Of a DNA stretch of 64,000 nucleotides, positions 10,133 through 19,890 are shown in pieces. Under the pieces are notes generated by a model, which was not told the DNA's origin, ran no database searches, and worked only from the letters and a program-made list of their open reading frames with translations. The first letter of the stretch is position 1; every line of letters starts with the position of its first letter. This DNA is from Brevundimonas sp. (GTDB lineage Bacteria > Pseudomonadota > Alphaproteobacteria > Caulobacterales > Caulobacteraceae), in assembly GCF_027484365.1 (NCBI RefSeq), contig NZ_JAIXTC010000019.1:62001-126000 (forward strand), read 5' to 3'. Made by a program: the position numbers and the translations under genes.

Positions 10133-10612
10133 GTGAGCAATCCGGCCCAGGTCATCCGTCCGCCCAACATGCTGCGCGCCAAGGTCGGCGGCGGCTTCGG
10201 AGGCATCAATGCCGACGCCATCGCCAAGGCCGAAGAGGCCCTGAAGGCGATGTCCGGCCAATTCGGCCAGTGGCTTCAGGACGAAATCACCAAACTCGAC
10301 GCCGCCCAGGCCGCGATCCGCGCGGAAGGCTACAACGCCGCTACGGCCGAGGGCCTGTACTACCGCGCCCACGACCTGAAGGGTCTTGGCGCCACCTACC
10401 AGTATCCCCTGGTCACCCGTCTCGCCGGTTCGCTGTGCAAGCTGATGGACGATCCCATCAAGCGCCTCGACGCCCCGATGATGCTGATCGACGCCCACAT
10501 CGACGCCATCCGCGCCGTCGTCCGCGACCAGATCCAGACCGACGACCATCCCACGGGCCGCGTCCTGTCGGAAACGCTCGAAGCCAAGGTCGCCGCGCAC
10601 CGGGCCGGGTAA
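10133..10612 (+). CDS. Hpt domain histidine phosphotransfer protein
   Basis: 159-residue stand-alone phosphotransfer protein. The phospho-accepting histidine lies in RAHDLKGLGATY (about residue 82), the Hpt signature in a four-helix bundle. Such proteins relay phosphate between a hybrid kinase and a response regulator; no partner is encoded nearby. GTG start at 10133 with AGGAG-like CAGGAG eight bases upstream. Same strand as nadK, 64 bases downstream. Confidence 0.85.
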   Translation: MSNPAQVIRPPNMLRAKVGGGFGGINADAIAKAEEALKAMSGQFGQWLQDEITKLDAAQAAIRAEGYNAATAEGLYYRAHDLKGLGATYQYPLVTRLAGSLCKLMDDPIKRLDAPMMLIDAHIDAIRAVVRDQIQTDDHPTGRVLSETLEAKVAAHRAG

Positions 10613-10914
10613 GCGCTCCCTCTCCCGGCTGGAGACGGTTCGTCTTTGATACCCATCAACGGATCGTCCGAATCCGCTTTTGAAATCAATGCTCGGCCCT
10701 GACGAGAGCCTTTATCTGAGGCGCCCGGTTAAACGCACGTACACTGCCGTTGTCCGGTCTTTGACAATCCAGGTGCGCCGACCAACAGGCAATTTCGCAT
10801 AATCCTGTCCGGCGGACATTTACTCGCCAGGCAAACCCCTGAAATTGCTCGGGCGACTAACCGTTTCGTCCGTTTCGTCAGGGTATTTTCGTCCGGACTG
10901 CGCGGACGAACGTC
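10613..10914. other. Convergent intergenic region
   Basis: 302 bases between the Hpt gene (plus) and the second DUF2336 gene (minus). No credible reading frame. Contains two tandem TTTCGTC words near 10863-10879 and the inverted repeat listed separately at its right end. Confidence 0.6.
10888..10910. terminator. Inverted repeat, possible terminator of the convergent genes
   Basis: Perfect 8-base stem TTCGTCCG / CGGACGAA with a 7-base loop, placed five bases past the stop of the second DUF2336 gene. There is no T-run on the minus strand, so it is at best a weak or Rho-assisted terminator. Confidence 0.35.
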
Positions 10915-12060
10915 CTAGGCTGCGTTCGCGGCCGTCATTCTGCCGGGCGCGACGGCCGGCTGATCCAGCCGCTCCATCAGATAGGCCAGGTCATCCCTCG
11001 GCGCGTTCGGCCGCTGGGTCAGGAACCGTTCCAGCATCCGCTCGCGGAAGGCCTCGCCGGATGTATCCGCGCCCTCGGCCGAAAGCTGACGCCAGGTGTC
11101 GACCCCGGCCCGGAAGGCCTGGAACAGACGCGGCGGCAGACCGGCCCGGTCGTAGATCGCCTTCAGCCCCAACGGCCCCGCATCGTGCACCATCAGCCAG
11201 GCGCGTTGATGCGGCGTAGACGACAACTCGGCGAGCCCATGCTCGAACAGGGTCATCTTGCCGCGCGCCAGGGCCCGCAGAAGCAGGGACGCCGTCAGGG
11301 CCTTCCGCGCATTCAATTGCGAAACAAAGGTCGTCAGATCGGCGCTGGCCCCTGCCTGGTCGATCAGATCCACGGTCGCCCGCTCGCGGGCGAAGCCCGA
11401 CAGGCGGATCGCGGTCTCCGGCGCCACGGCGTGGCGGGTGATCAGGTGTTCACGCACGGCATCTGACGCAAGCGCGACCAGCCGTTCAGTGATGTCCAGC
11501 GGCAGGACCTGGCGATAGGCCAGAGCCGCGACGACCTCGGGCTTGTCGCCGAACCGGTCCACCACCTTGCCCATCGCGCCTTCCGAAAGGTCGGCGTTGT
11601 CGTTCGAGGCCAGGGTTCGAACTGCGGTCTCGCAGCCGTCGGTGCTCAGAACATCGGCCACGTCGCGCGAGACAGTCGGACGGGCGGCGATCGCGACCTG
11701 CCGCACTGCCGAGCCGGCGCGCACGATCTCGATCAGGTCCTCGTCGCTGAACACGGGCGACGAGCCGATGATCGGCAGGGCGATGGAATCCACATCGGCG
11801 GCCAGAATCCGGGCCACGTCCCGCGGCAGGAGATCAGAGCTTTTCAGCGTCACGGCCAGGGCCCGGCGCACCAGTTCGGCGGCGTCGTTGGCCAGGACCC
11901 GCAGGATCTTCTGCGCCGCATCGCGATCCTCGTCTGTCAGATCGGCCCGGTCGATGCTGCGACACAGTTTGTGGGCGGCCGAGGCGCGTTCGTCGTCATC
12001 GGTCGCCTTGATCAGGCGGCGGATGTCGAACTCGGTCAGGCGGGCGCGATGGGCGGTCAT
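10915..12060 (-). CDS. DUF2336 domain-containing protein (second copy)
   Basis: 381 residues, paralogous to the protein at 8101-9237: both have a helical repeat core with PIIGSSPVFSDEDLIEIVR versus the corresponding ARSPLLKDQDLLRVLVE, and the conserved FEHGLAELS block. Function unknown. ATG at 12060. It is convergent with the nadK-hpt unit and followed downstream only by an inverted repeat. The upstream neighbour on the same strand is a transglycosylase gene, 75 bases away. Confidence 0.85.
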   Translation of the reverse strand: MTAHRARLTEFDIRRLIKATDDDERASAAHKLCRSIDRADLTDEDRDAAQKILRVLANDAAELVRRALAVTLKSSDLLPRDVARILAADVDSIALPIIGSSPVFSDEDLIEIVRAGSAVRQVAIAARPTVSRDVADVLSTDGCETAVRTLASNDNADLSEGAMGKVVDRFGDKPEVVAALAYRQVLPLDITERLVALASDAVREHLITRHAVAPETAIRLSGFARERATVDLIDQAGASADLTTFVSQLNARKALTASLLLRALARGKMTLFEHGLAELSSTPHQRAWLMVHDAGPLGLKAIYDRAGLPPRLFQAFRAGVDTWRQLSAEGADTSGEAFRERMLERFLTQRPNAPRDDLAYLMERLDQPAVAPGRMTAANAA

Positions 12061-12135
12061 GGGGTTCTTCTGGCGAGTCGCGGTCGGACGACGTCAGGGT
12101 GAACCTGCAGGCTTAACGCCCGGTTTACTATGGCC

Positions 12136-12927
12136 TCACGCGCCCGATTTGGCCTCAGGCGAGAATGCCCCGCCGAAACCCCCGCCCTTCCCGTCGCCGT
12201 CCTGACCCAGAAGCAAGGCCAGCAGGCTCTGGTCCTGCTTCAGCCGGTCAAGCCGGGCCGCCAGGGCCTGATCCTGTTCGCTCAGCGGCGGCGCCGAAGG
12301 ACCGACCGGCGTCACCGCCCCGCCCTCCCCGGCCGTGCGCTGGAGATTGGCGTGAACCTCGGCCACCGTCGCCGCCCGCCCGTCGCGATAGAAGATCGAA
12401 CGGTTGGCCGCCGCCGCCTGCGGGAACATGGCCACGGCGCTGGATCCCGGCCGGGTCTGCATGGCTTCCATGATCTGGGCGGCGCCCGCAGGTCCGAGGA
12501 AGTGGGCGGCATAGAGGTCGCCCGCGCCCGGCTCCCGCCCCGTCCGGCCACGGAGATAGGCGGCGTTCGACGCCGTCAGCTCGCCCGCCATGATCGATGC
12601 GGCCTGGGGATCGAAGCGAAGGTCCAGCACCACGTTCCGCGCCGAGCCCTCGACGCGCCAGCGACCATCCGATCCGCGATGGATCAGGTCGGCATACTGG
12701 CCGTATCCGTGCTTGGCCCCATGCTGCTTCACCGTTGCCAGCCAAGTCTGCTCGATGAACTGGAACAGGCCCGAGGCCGAGGACGTCGGCGCCTTGGCAT
12801 TGGGATTGAACGAACTTTCCCGCCGCGCCGTGCGCATCAGGAAATCGTAGTCCACGCCGGTCGAGTTCGAGGCGCGTCGAATCGCGGCCTCCACTCCTCC
12901 CGACGCTGGAATCGCTCCGACGCTCAT
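12136..12927 (-). CDS. Lytic transglycosylase domain protein
   Basis: 263 residues. The N-terminal part matches the SLT goose-lysozyme-like fold: the catalytic glutamate is in ARRESSFNPNAKA (about residue 37), then SASGLFQFIEQTW, then a Y-G-Q-Y region near residue 75. A later GAGDLYAAHFLG segment is typical of the family's last helix. No signal peptide is visible, so export would need another route, as in flagellar or pilus-linked transglycosylases. The C-terminal 80 residues are Ala/Gln-rich and not recognised. Divergent from the TonB-like gene at 13120. Confidence 0.82.
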   Translation of the reverse strand: MSVGAIPASGGVEAAIRRASNSTGVDYDFLMRTARRESSFNPNAKAPTSSASGLFQFIEQTWLATVKQHGAKHGYGQYADLIHRGSDGRWRVEGSARNVVLDLRFDPQAASIMAGELTASNAAYLRGRTGREPGAGDLYAAHFLGPAGAAQIMEAMQTRPGSSAVAMFPQAAAANRSIFYRDGRAATVAEVHANLQRTAGEGGAVTPVGPSAPPLSEQDQALAARLDRLKQDQSLLALLLGQDGDGKGGGFGGAFSPEAKSGA

Positions 12928-13119
12928 GCGGCGCAGGCTCGGAGATCATGGTTAATCGAGCGTTAATGTCGGTTAACGACGTCGCTCTCGCTCCAGATGG
13001 TTTCCTGATCGTCGTTCAGTCAGAAACGGTGATTTCGGACGCCCCAATCCCGCCATGAGCCGCGCGCGTCATTCTCCCATGGGTTGCTGGGGAGCGGCAC
13101 TGAGAGGGAAGTGACGGCC

Positions 13120-13863
13120 ATGATGATACAAACCGCAGGCGGCCCCGGACTGGTCAGCCCCATCGACTTCGGCGAGCGGCGAAAGCCCCTGCCCCGTGCG
13201 ACATGGATCGCGATCAGCGTGGTCGCTCTCGCCCATATCGGGGTCGGGACGGCGCTGTACTACCAGCGGTTCGAACTCAAAATGCCGCCGGACCGCAGCG
13301 AGCCGCGGGTCATCGACGGCAGCGTCATCGTGCTCGAACGCAAGCCGCCGCCCCCGGTCATCGCAATAGACCCGCCGGCGCCGAATCCGCCGGTGCATCG
13401 TCCGGAGACGCCGCCCGCAAATGTCGAGACTCTGGCCACGGTCATTCCCGACGTCCCGACCGCCGCGACCGGCCCGGTCATCAACACGACGGTTCTGGTC
13501 GATCCTGCAGCGGCGACCGGTGCGGCTGCCGAACCAGCCGTAGAAGCGCCGCGCAGCCCTCCGGTCATCCGCTCGCCGCAGTGGATCAGCCGCCCCACCG
13601 GGGACCAGTTGACGCGTGCCTATCCCTCGCGTGCGCTCACCGGCGAGGTCGCGGGCTCGGCCACGCTCAGCTGCCGCGTCCAAGCGGCCGGTACGGTAAC
13701 AGGCTGCACCGTCGTATCGGAAACACCAGGAGGTTACGGCTTCGGCCGGTCGGCCCAGCAGCTGGCCCGTTACTTCCGGATGAGTCCCCGGACGGTCGAC
13801 GGTCAGGCGATCGACGGAGCCCAGGTCAGCATCGGCATCCGCTTCACCCTGCCTGAGGACTGA
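13120..13863 (+). CDS. TonB-like energy transducer protein
   Basis: Cytoplasmic N-terminus, one TM segment ([18 protein letters not shown], about residues 26-45), a Pro-rich periplasmic spacer ([22 protein letters not shown]) and a C-terminal TonB-type domain (SGTVTGC-like, then a final beta strand [12 protein letters not shown]). Such proteins pass proton-motive energy to TonB-dependent receptors. ATG at 13120 (or 13123) chosen over an upstream in-frame TTG because GAGAGGGA lies about 10 bases before it. No ExbB/ExbD genes nearby. The last 20 bases overlap the convergent gene's 3' end. Confidence 0.8.
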   Translation: MMIQTAGGPGLVSPIDFGERRKPLPRATWIAISVVALAHIGVGTALYYQRFELKMPPDRSEPRVIDGSVIVLERKPPPPVIAIDPPAPNPPVHRPETPPANVETLATVIPDVPTAATGPVINTTVLVDPAAATGAAAEPAVEAPRSPPVIRSPQWISRPTGDQLTRAYPSRALTGEVAGSATLSCRVQAAGTVTGCTVVSETPGGYGFGRSAQQLARYFRMSPRTVDGQAIDGAQVSIGIRFTLPED

Positions 13864-14866
13864 ACCTAAGCGGGTCGAGGGCGGTCGCGTGGGATCCGCG
13901 CGGCCGCCCTTCGACCCCGTCGGCCACGATACGGCCGACGAGCGGTCCCAGCAGCCAGCCGTTCCGCCTCGGCGCCAGGGCGAGATGAAGTCCTGTGCCC
14001 ACCGTGCCCGCCAGAGGAAGGCCGTCGGCCGTCGCTCCGCGTACGCCGCCTCGCCATTCGACTGCCTCCGGAGCCGCCGCTGCGGACAGCCGCATGGCGA
14101 CCTCGATCAACCTCGCCGACTCCGCCGGGTCAGGCACGGCATCCCGGCTGCGGCGGACCATCGTCGCCCCGATCAGAGATCCTGCCGATACCGGCGCGAC
14201 ATAGCCCCCGGCGCCGCGCACCACCCTGTCGGTCAGAGGCGCTTCGGTCCGCCCGATCTGACCGGCGATCGGCTCGATCCCGCTGATCAAGTCCCTGACC
14301 ATCGGCGGCAGGCCCGGCAAGGCGGCAGCGACCCCGGTGGCAATAACCAGTTGTCGAGTTTCGATCGGGCCAGCCGTTGTCTCGACACACCAGCCCCGGC
14401 GCGTCGAGACGACACTCCGTGCCTCGGCGACGACCAGACCGGCGCCCAGTCCCCCCCGAAGGGTTTCAAGCGCCATCACCGCATCGATGCGTCCGTCGCT
14501 CCCGGCTGTGACCCTGTCGCCCGCCGCACTTGCCGGGAAGCCGAGACGGCAGAGCGCTTCAGCGACCTCGCCCGCATCCGGCCCACGCCACTCGGCCGGC
14601 CTTGTGTCCAGCGACAGTCCTGACCGCGCAGCAAACTCCGGCCACAGGGCCGCCGCGTCGCGCAGCAAGGCCGCCCTGTCGGCATCGACCCTTTCCAGCA
14701 CGCTTTCGAAGGCCGGTGCGATCATGCCCGCAGCGACCGAAGAGGCGTTCGGCCCACCGGGATCCACGACGCGGACATCGTGCCCGCGTGCCCTCAGTTC
14801 GGCGGCGACCGACAGGCCCAGCACGCCGGCCCCGATCACCAGGATGTCACAGGAGATGTCCGCCAC
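13844..14866 (-). CDS. FAD-dependent oxidoreductase, DAO family (ThiO/amino-acid oxidase-like)
   Basis: 340 residues. N-terminal Rossmann FAD motif [12 protein letters not shown] (about residues 11-22) and the DAO-family block [17 protein letters not shown] fit glycine oxidase/D-amino acid oxidase-like enzymes. C-terminal [16 protein letters not shown] is the second FAD contact typical of the family. Substrate not predictable; without thiamine genes nearby, ThiO is only one option. GTG start. Tail overlaps the TonB-like gene by 20 bases. Confidence 0.82.
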   Translation of the reverse strand: MADISCDILVIGAGVLGLSVAAELRARGHDVRVVDPGGPNASSVAAGMIAPAFESVLERVDADRAALLRDAAALWPEFAARSGLSLDTRPAEWRGPDAGEVAEALCRLGFPASAAGDRVTAGSDGRIDAVMALETLRGGLGAGLVVAEARSVVSTRRGWCVETTAGPIETRQLVIATGVAAALPGLPPMVRDLISGIEPIAGQIGRTEAPLTDRVVRGAGGYVAPVSAGSLIGATMVRRSRDAVPDPAESARLIEVAMRLSAAAAPEAVEWRGGVRGATADGLPLAGTVGTGLHLALAPRRNGWLLGPLVGRIVADGVEGRPRGSHATALDPLRFSPQAG

Positions 14867-14920
14867 GGCCGGTCCTTCGACCGACCGGGCGGGGATTTCA
14901 AGCCTCAGGCAACCCTTGAC

Positions 14921-16783
14921 CTATTCTGCCGCAAGTTCCGCCGCCTCGCGTTCGTCCTTCGCAGCGTCCAGCCGGTCGACCAGGGCGTCGTGCTGACGCC
15001 AGAGGGCGGCAGGCAAACGGTCGGCGAACTGGGCGTAGAACTCGGGAATCAGGGCGGCTTCCTCGGACCAGACGTCGACGTCGACATCCAGCAGGGTCGC
15101 CAGGCCATGATCCGACAGGGACAGGCCTTCGAGATCCAGAGCGGCCCGCGTCGGCACGCGGCCGACGGCCGTGTCCAGCGCCTCAGCCTTGCCGTCCAGC
15201 CGCTCGGAAATCCACTTCAGGACGCGGGCGTTGTCGCCGAAGCCCGGCCAGACAAAACGGCCGTCCTCGTCCTTGCGGAACCAGTTGACGAAATAGACGC
15301 CCGGCAGTTTCGCCGGATCGGCCTTCTCGCCGAGGCTCAGCCAGTGAGCGAAATAGTCGCCCATGTTGTAACCGCAGAAGGGCAGCATCGCGAACGGGTC
15401 GCGGCGGAGGGTTCCGATGGCGTTTTCCGCCGCCGCCGTGCCTTCAGAGGCAACGGTCGAGCCCATGAACACCCCATGCTCCCAGTCGAAGGCCTCGGTC
15501 ACCAGAGGCACGGCGCTGGCGCGGCGGCCGCCGAACAGGATGGCGTCGATCGGCACGCCCCTCGGGTCCTCCCACTCCGGCGCAATCGTCGGGCACTGGG
15601 ACGCGGGCGCGGCGAAGCGGGCGTTCGGGTGAGCCGCCGGTTCTCCGGACACCGGATCGTGCGGCTGACCCTTCCAGTTGGTCATGCCCTCTGGCGCCTC
15701 CTTCGTGAGGCCCTCCCACCAGACGTCGCCATCGGCCGTCAGGGCCGTGTTGGTGAAAACCGTATTGGTCGCCAGGGTCGCCAGGGCGTTCTGATTGGTG
15801 TTGCGGCTCGTGCCCGGCGCGACGCCGAAGAAGCCGGCTTCCGGGTTCACGGCGTACAGACGCCCGTCATCGCCGAAGCGCATCCAGGCGATGTCGTCGC
15901 CGATCGTCTCGGCCTTCCAGCCCGGGATCGACGGCTGCAGCATGGCGAGATTGGTCTTGCCGCACGCCGACGGGAAGGCGGCGGCCATATACTTGGCCTG
16001 ACCCTCGGGATTGGTCAGCTTGAGGATCAGCATGTGCTCGGCCAGCCAGCCCTCGTCGCGGGCCATGACCGAGGCGATGCGCAGTGCGTAGCATTTCTTG
16101 CCCAGCAGGGCGTTGCCGCCGTAGCCGGAGCCGTAGGACCAGATTTCGCGCGTCTCGGGATAGTGGACGATCCACTTGTCGGCATTGCAGGGCCACGGCA
16201 CGTCGGCCTCGCCCTCGGCCAGCGGCGCGCCCAGCGTATGGACGGCCGGCACGAAGACACCCTCGTCTCCCATCAGGTCCAGCACCGGCTGGCCCATGCG
16301 GGTCATGATGCCCATCGAGACGGCGACATAGCCGCTGTCGGTGATTTCGACACCGAGGGCGCTGAGCTCGGAGCCCAGGGGCCCCATGGAGAAGGGCACG
16401 ACATACATGGTCCGGCCGGCCATGCAGCCGTCGAACAGGCCAGCCATCCGTTCGCGCATCTCGGCCGGATCGGCCCAGTTGTTGGTCGGGCCGGCGTCCT
16501 GTTCGTCCGTGGAACAGATGAAGGTGCGGCTCTCGACCCGAGCGACGTCGCGGGGGTCGGAGGCGGCATAGTAGCTGCCGGGCCGTTTGGTCTGGTCCAG
16601 GACCTTCAGCGTGCCCTTGTCGATCAGGTCGGCGATAATCGCCGCCTTCTCCGCCTCCGACCCGTCGCACCAGTGAACCCGTGACGGCCTGGTCAGGGCG
16701 GCGATCTGTTCGACCCAGGCGATCAGGCCCTGATGACGGGTCGGCGCCGGGCGAAGGCCCGGTACGGCGGTGCTGGAATCCAC
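14921..16783 (-). CDS. pckG: Phosphoenolpyruvate carboxykinase (GTP)
   Basis: Gluconeogenic enzyme: oxaloacetate plus GTP to PEP, GDP and CO2. 620 residues, the normal GTP-type length. The P-loop-like [12 protein letters not shown] and the [11 protein letters not shown] substrate block are diagnostic of the GTP-using, not ATP-using, family. The GTG at 16783 is preferred: AGGAGA lies seven bases upstream, while a longer reading to 16840 adds an unconserved Arg-rich stretch. Divergent from the DUF938 gene at 16996. Confidence 0.95.
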   Translation of the reverse strand: MDSSTAVPGLRPAPTRHQGLIAWVEQIAALTRPSRVHWCDGSEAEKAAIIADLIDKGTLKVLDQTKRPGSYYAASDPRDVARVESRTFICSTDEQDAGPTNNWADPAEMRERMAGLFDGCMAGRTMYVVPFSMGPLGSELSALGVEITDSGYVAVSMGIMTRMGQPVLDLMGDEGVFVPAVHTLGAPLAEGEADVPWPCNADKWIVHYPETREIWSYGSGYGGNALLGKKCYALRIASVMARDEGWLAEHMLILKLTNPEGQAKYMAAAFPSACGKTNLAMLQPSIPGWKAETIGDDIAWMRFGDDGRLYAVNPEAGFFGVAPGTSRNTNQNALATLATNTVFTNTALTADGDVWWEGLTKEAPEGMTNWKGQPHDPVSGEPAAHPNARFAAPASQCPTIAPEWEDPRGVPIDAILFGGRRASAVPLVTEAFDWEHGVFMGSTVASEGTAAAENAIGTLRRDPFAMLPFCGYNMGDYFAHWLSLGEKADPAKLPGVYFVNWFRKDEDGRFVWPGFGDNARVLKWISERLDGKAEALDTAVGRVPTRAALDLEGLSLSDHGLATLLDVDVDVWSEEAALIPEFYAQFADRLPAALWRQHDALVDRLDAAKDEREAAELAAE

Positions 16784-16995
16784 GCGAACTCTCCTGATGC
16801 GTCGGCCCGGCTGGTCTGTCGCCGCCGTGGCCTCTCCCAATTGTTACAAGACCTCACGGGCTGTAACAGGCGCAAAGACACCCGACGCGACGCCACGTCA
16901 ACCGGCGCAAGATTTCGCCTCCGCACTGCGCCCCCACGCACCCCCATGGGCCGAATCCGGTCGCGCGACGGCGTCAGCGGCTGTATCTGCCTTCT

Positions 16996-17634
16996 GTGCA
17001 GACGCTCGATTCCGTCCAGACCGCCGCTCCGCAGGGCGCCCTCGCCTCCCCGGCCGTGGCCCGCAACACTGCGCCCATCCTTCAGGTGCTGCGCGCTCAC
17101 CTGCCCGCCCGCGCCCGCGTTCTTGAGATCGCTTCCGGCTCCGGCGAACACGCGATCGCCTTCGCCCGAGCCCTGCCCGCCACGACCTGGACGCCCAGCG
17201 ACCCGTCGCCGGAGGCCCGCGCCAGCATCGCCGCCTGGACCACAGAGTCCGCCCTGGCCAATGTCGCTCCGGCCCTGGCGCTGGACGCCGCCGATCCCGA
17301 CCGATGGCCCGAGGTCGATGTCCAGGCGATCTTCTGCGCCAACATGATCCACATCAGCCCCTGGGCCGCGACAGAGGGGCTGATGGCCGGAGCCGGGCGC
17401 GTCCTGCCCGATCCCGGCGGTCTTCTGGTTCTCTATGGTCCGTACCGCGAGACCGACATCCCCCTGGCCCCGTCCAATGTCGCCTTCGATGAGAGCCTGA
17501 AGGCGCGCGACCCGGCCTGGGGCCTGCGCGAACTGGACGATGTCGTCGCCCTGGCAAGGTCCCATCGCCTGCACCTGACCCGCCGGGTCGAGATGCCCGC
17601 CAACAACCTGTTGCTTCTCTTCCGCCGCGCCTGA
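16996..17634 (+). CDS. DUF938 family putative methyltransferase
   Basis: 212 residues with a SAM-binding fold: VLEIASGSGEHAIAFA (motif I, about residues 42-57), TWTPSDPSPEA (motif II) and FCANMIHISPW, a DUF938 signature. Substrate unknown. GTG start at 16996. Shares the plus strand with the following heme-binding-like gene, 14 bases apart, suggesting an operon. Confidence 0.85.
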   Translation: MQTLDSVQTAAPQGALASPAVARNTAPILQVLRAHLPARARVLEIASGSGEHAIAFARALPATTWTPSDPSPEARASIAAWTTESALANVAPALALDAADPDRWPEVDVQAIFCANMIHISPWAATEGLMAGAGRVLPDPGGLLVLYGPYRETDIPLAPSNVAFDESLKARDPAWGLRELDDVVALARSHRLHLTRRVEMPANNLLLLFRRA

Positions 17635-17648
17635 CTGGAGTTTCGACC

Positions 17649-18140
17649 ATGAAAGCCCTGATCCTCGCCCTGGCCCTCACCGCGCTTGCGCCCGTCGCAA
17701 CGGCGCAGACGACGCCCGGGCTCTCCAAACAGGCCAACCCGCCCTCCTACGGCGCGCCGATCTCACTGGCCGCCGCCGAGGACCTGATCGACCGCGCGGT
17801 CACGGCCGCGCGCGCCGCGGGCCACCGCATGGCCGTCGCCATCGTCGAACCGAACGGCGAACTGGTCGCCTTCGCCCGCATGGACGACACCCAGTACGGC
17901 TCGATCCGCGTCGCCCAGCGCAAGGCCTGGACGGCCGCCCGGTATCGGACGGCCACCTCAACGATGGAGGAGCGGACGCTGGCCGGGCGGACCGTGACCC
18001 TGGCCAACGACGACTCCTTGCCGATTGCCGGCGGCATTCCGATCGTCGTCGACGGCCTCATCGTGGGGGCCATCGGCGTGTCGGGCGCCTCGGCCGCCGA
18101 AGACGCCGTTGTCGCCACCGCCGCGCTCGCGGCAGACTGA
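17649..18140 (+). CDS. Exported GlcG/HbpS family protein
   Basis: 163 residues: signal peptide (MKALILALALTALAPVATA), then the GlcG/HbpS domain with AAARAAGHRMAVAIVEPNG-like start, RMDDTQYGSI and the Gly-rich end GGIPIVVDGLIVGAIGVSG. Members bind heme or small ligands; the role here is unknown. TGGAG lies upstream of the ATG. Followed after 7 bases by the pseudouridine synthase gene. Confidence 0.85.
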   Translation: MKALILALALTALAPVATAQTTPGLSKQANPPSYGAPISLAAAEDLIDRAVTAARAAGHRMAVAIVEPNGELVAFARMDDTQYGSIRVAQRKAWTAARYRTATSTMEERTLAGRTVTLANDDSLPIAGGIPIVVDGLIVGAIGVSGASAAEDAVVATAALAAD

Positions 18141-18147
18141 GCCCGCC

Positions 18148-18903
18148 TTGGCGATTTCCCGCACCTATGACGGCGCCGAACCGAGCCGGATCAACAAATG
18201 GCTGGGTCAGTCGGGGGTCTGCTCGAGGCGCGAGGCGGACGCCCTGATCGCCGACGGTCTCGTCTCCATCGACGGAGAGGTCGTCAGGGACGCCGGCCGC
18301 AAGATCGAGGCGGGCCAGACCCTGACCCTGTCGGACCGGGCGACGACGGCCCTGGCGGCGGGCGTCACCATCGTGATGCACAAGCCGGTGGGCTATGTCT
18401 CCGGCCAGCCTGAGCCGGACAAGATCCCGGCGGTGCGGTTGCTGACCGACGCCAACCGCATCGGCGAGGGCGCGACCCCGGCCGCCGACGCCTCCCTGCC
18501 GCCCATCGGCCGGCTGGACGAGGATTCGCGGGGGCTTTTGATGCTGTCTTCGGACGGCGTCGTGGCCAAGGCGGTGATCGGACCGGAATCGAAGCTGGAC
18601 AAGGAATATCTGGTCCGGGTCGCAGGGGACGTGACCGAAAAGAAGCTGAACCTGCTGCGCCACGGCATCATGCTGGACGGGCGTCAGTTGAAGCACGCGC
18701 GGGTCTCGCGGATGGAGCAGCAACGGCTGAAGTTCATCCTGACCGAGGGACGCAATCGCCAGATCCGGCGCATGTGCGAGCATGCGGATCTCGAAGTGGT
18801 GGATTTGCTCCGTGTACGGATCGGACCCATCCATCTGAACAATCTGCCCGAAGGCGCCTGGCGGATGCTGACCGCCGAGGAGCGGGCGGCGCTGGTCGGT
18901 TAA
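18148..18903 (+). CDS. RluF-like 23S rRNA pseudouridine synthase
   Basis: 251 residues. N-terminal S4 RNA-binding domain (INKWLGQSGVCSRREADALI) and RsuA/RluB/E/F catalytic domain with GRLDEDSRGLLML containing the catalytic Asp, and EGRNRQIRRMCEH at the end. The DSRGL and NRQIRRMCE pattern is closest to RluF, which modifies U2604 of 23S rRNA. No in-frame ATG precedes the S4 domain; the TTG at 18148 is the likely start, seven bases after the previous stop. A longer in-frame reading from 18025 overlaps the previous gene and is not supported. Confidence 0.87.
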   Translation: MAISRTYDGAEPSRINKWLGQSGVCSRREADALIADGLVSIDGEVVRDAGRKIEAGQTLTLSDRATTALAAGVTIVMHKPVGYVSGQPEPDKIPAVRLLTDANRIGEGATPAADASLPPIGRLDEDSRGLLMLSSDGVVAKAVIGPESKLDKEYLVRVAGDVTEKKLNLLRHGIMLDGRQLKHARVSRMEQQRLKFILTEGRNRQIRRMCEHADLEVVDLLRVRIGPIHLNNLPEGAWRMLTAEERAALVG

Positions 18904-19175
18904 GCGGCCTGACTCCGGAATTCAGAGTCCAGATAGTCCGTAGAGTCCCGTTCAGCGTCGCGCCGAACCCGAAAACACAGTCCGAAGCGTCCGAAGAGAC
19001 CGAAGCGTCCGGAGCGGCCCCACCTCGGCGCGACGAGGGCTCAACCTTTCAAAGACCGGTTCCGGCAAGTGGCGACTGGGTATCGGGCCTGCAAGACGCT
19101 CTTCGGAATAAATTCTCTCGCCTCACCCCTGACTCTGACGGTGCCGGTCCGACCCCACCCTCCGACGTGGCGGGT

Positions 19176-19814
19176 CTACCCCTCGCCGGGGCGGGTCAAG
19201 GTATAGGGTCGGTAGACCGAGGCGAAGGCCGGCAGCCTTTCGCAGGCGTCGGCATGGGCGGTCAGGGCTGCATAGGCCGCCATGTCGAACGCCCCCTCCA
19301 GCGCCTCGGTGATGAACCGGTAGACCGTGGCGAGGATGACGTCGGCGTGGCTCAGGCTGTCGCCGAACAGCCAGGGCGTGGTCCGCGCCGCCCGCTCCCG
19401 CTCCAGCACAGCCAGGGTGTCACCGACCTGGCTGCGGCAACGCGCGACCCACATGTCCAGGGCCGTGTCGCGGAAGGCCCGTTCGTAAAGCAGGCTGACC
19501 CCCTTGTCGGCAACGCCCGCCGTCAGGGCCGCCAGCCGCAACATCTCGCGCCGCTCGGGCCAGGGCCGGTCCAGTGTCGCGGCAGCCGGCCCGACCAGCC
19601 GATCAAGAGCCTCAAGAATGACCATACTGTCGGTCAGGGCGACGCCGTCGTCCATCACCAGCACCGGGACCCGTCGCAGCGGATTATAGGATGCGATCGC
19701 TTCCGCATCGCCGAAGGTCGAGAGCGGGGCGTTCTCGTAAGGGACGTCGTAGAGGTTCAGCGTCACCGCGACCCGACGCACGAATGGCGAGTCGTATTGA
19801 CCGATCAGCAGCAT
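19176..19814 (-). CDS. Glutathione S-transferase family protein
   Basis: 212 residues with the N-terminal thioredoxin-like fold (MLLIGQYDSPFVRRVAVTL, a Ser in the active-site position) and cis-Pro motif RVPVLVMDDG, then the helical C-terminal domain (SLSHADVILATV). Cytosolic conjugation or reduction role; substrate unknown. It stands alone between the pseudouridine synthase (convergent) and the BlaR1-like gene. Confidence 0.88.
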   Translation of the reverse strand: MLLIGQYDSPFVRRVAVTLNLYDVPYENAPLSTFGDAEAIASYNPLRRVPVLVMDDGVALTDSMVILEALDRLVGPAAATLDRPWPERREMLRLAALTAGVADKGVSLLYERAFRDTALDMWVARCRSQVGDTLAVLERERAARTTPWLFGDSLSHADVILATVYRFITEALEGAFDMAAYAALTAHADACERLPAFASVYRPYTLTRPGEG

Positions 19815-19890
19815 CCATCCCTCCCGAGAGCACCGCTTCCGGCGTAGCGAGTGCAGGCGGCAGGGTCCAGCCCGGCCGCCCGCCGGTCAC

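Noticed and set aside
14780..16684. Plus-strand frame of 634 codons opposite pckG
   Set aside because: Antisense shadow of PEP carboxykinase.
18774..19847. Plus-strand frame of 357 codons over the gap after the pseudouridine synthase gene
   Set aside because: Composed of the tail of one gene, a spacer and the antisense of the GST gene.
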